Origin: Anaerolineae bacterium
Lineage (GTDB): Bacteria; Chloroflexota; Anaerolineae; JAAYZQ01
Length of the DNA stretch: 6,666 bases
Assembly: GCA_016926595.1 (NCBI GenBank)
Contig: JAFGOG010000600.1
Span: 1 to 6,666, forward strand
Direction of reading: 5' to 3'
Shown here in pieces: positions 6,408 to 6,666 of this stretch (position 1 is the stretch's first letter; each line of letters begins with the position of its first letter). The notes under the pieces are model-generated. The model saw only the letters and a list, made by a program, of their open reading frames with translations. It had not been told where the DNA came from and ran no database searches. The translations under genes were made by a program, and so were the position numbers.

Positions 6408-6445
6408 AAAAAACACCCATACCGAGGCTTGATGGCGGATGGGTG
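6408..6445 (-). terminator. Terminator-like hairpin with U6 tract in the leader of the sigma gene (possible attenuator)
   Basis: On the minus strand CACCCAT pairs with ATGGGTG (7 bp), extended inward by CCG/CGG past one bulged base, with an 11-nt loop and an immediately following TTTTTT (plus 6408-6413). This is the form of an intrinsic terminator for minus-strand transcription. It lies between the only candidate promoter seen (6535-6543) and the sigma start at 6390, leaving no room for a promoter downstream of it, so it would act as an attenuator. Alternatively it ends an upstream transcript that enters from outside the window. Stem seen directly; function inferred. Confidence 0.45.
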
Positions 6446-6481
6446 GAGAGCGCGCAGTATCCGTGCCGTGGGTATCATCAC

Positions 6482-6519
6482 TGCTCCAGCTCACCGCCTC
6501 AGGCCAGATCGCCGGAGCA
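6482..6519 (-). other. Inverted repeat in the operon leader
   Basis: TGCTCC and GGAGCA (6 bp, perfect) flank 26 nt that contain a further short palindrome (GCCTGAGGC on the minus strand). It lies just downstream of the predicted transcription start and upstream of the terminator-like hairpin, where an alternative or competing leader fold would be expected. The stem is short, so chance is a real alternative. Confidence 0.25.
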
Positions 6520-6534
6520 TTCTGCCTTGACGTG

Positions 6535-6543
6535 ATTTTACCA
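6535..6543 (-). promoter_or_regulatory. Candidate extended -10 promoter of the operon
   Basis: The minus strand reads TGGTAAAAT, matching the extended -10 form TGnTATAAT with one mismatch in the hexamer. No good -35 hexamer is present: TGGCGA at 17-nt spacing matches only three of six positions of TTGACA, which is compatible with an extended -10 promoter. Transcription would start near 6527-6528, giving a leader of about 137 nt before the sigma start codon. The region is locally AT-richer than its surroundings. A promoter read by the operon's own sigma factor cannot be excluded. Confidence 0.4.
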
Positions 6544-6617
6544 TAGATTGAGCAATTTCGCCAGTATGGTTTCCGCCATGCGAGCGTTTGTTCCTGGGGG
6601 CAGGGCCGGCGCCTGTC

Positions 6618-6649
6618 GTTGCGAGGCGCGTTTTTTGCGCCGAAGCAAC
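6618..6649. repeat. Interrupted inverted repeat upstream of the promoter
   Basis: GTTGC-GA-GGCGC, then a 7-nt GTTTTTT loop, then GCGCC-GAA-GCAAC: two perfect 5-bp stems separated by a small internal loop. The T-run sits in the loop, not after the stem, so it is not a standard terminator in either direction. It could be the 3' end structure of an upstream neighbour, an operator, or a REP-like element. Confidence 0.4.
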
Positions 6650-6666
6650 CCCCAACTATGGCATTG

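Larger units (their letters stand above)
6421..6666. other. Upstream control region without a convincing gene
   Basis: No credible protein gene is seen on either strand. On the minus strand the region holds the candidate extended -10, the leader hairpins, a nine-codon Arg-rich mini-ORF (6491-6520) and, further upstream, an interrupted inverted repeat (6618-6649). The neighbouring gene on this side lies outside the window, so it is unknown whether it is divergent or co-directional. Confidence 0.5.

Noticed and set aside
6391..6420. Ten-residue N-terminal extension of the sigma factor from the ATG at 6420
   Set aside because: There is no ribosome binding site before it and the ATG lies inside the terminator-like hairpin; the ATG at 6390 has GAGG at good spacing.
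6231..6530. 99-codon plus-strand frame over the leader and the start of the sigma gene
   Set aside because: It overlaps the sigma gene antisense and the hairpin region, with no domain resemblance or ribosome binding site support.

Overview
The window is GC-rich bacterial DNA, almost fully coding on the minus strand. It holds one four-gene cassette, read from right to left: a sigma-70 family sigma factor (5668-6390), a soluble protein with two zinc-binding anti-sigma motifs and a C-terminal beta-sandwich (4812-5651), a 946-residue TPR-CHAT caspase-like protease (1975-4815), and a secreted beta-propeller/PKD protein ending in YLPMVMR (320-2014). The genes are tightly linked (16-nt gap, 4-nt ATGA overlap, about 40-nt overlap), so they very probably form one operon. 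High GC, the gene types and the YLP-type C-terminal tail point to a Chloroflexota bacterium (Anaerolineae/Caldilineae-like). That assignment is inference, as there is no rRNA or other marker.

Layout. 6391-6666 is the upstream control region. It holds a candidate extended -10 promoter, a leader of about 137 nt with possible hairpins, and a terminator-like hairpin followed by a U6 tract just before the ribosome binding site of the sigma gene. 320-6390 is the operon. 1-319 is non-coding as far as I can tell. It holds two copies of a two-part direct repeat and several inverted repeats, possibly part of the operon's 3' end.

How the genes may work together (inference). The zinc-finger protein would hold the sigma factor inactive. 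The TPR-CHAT protein would sense a signal through its TPR scaffold and cleave a partner, most attractively the anti-sigma protein, freeing sigma. The secreted propeller protein would be an exported product or surface sensor of the same response. This resembles the logic of type III-E CRISPR accessory genes, where the TPR-CHAT protease Csx29 cleaves Csx30, a regulator of a sigma factor. Here, however, there is no CRISPR array or Cas effector in view, and the regulator is a double zinc-finger protein. No transposase, integrase, tRNA, rRNA or CRISPR array was seen.
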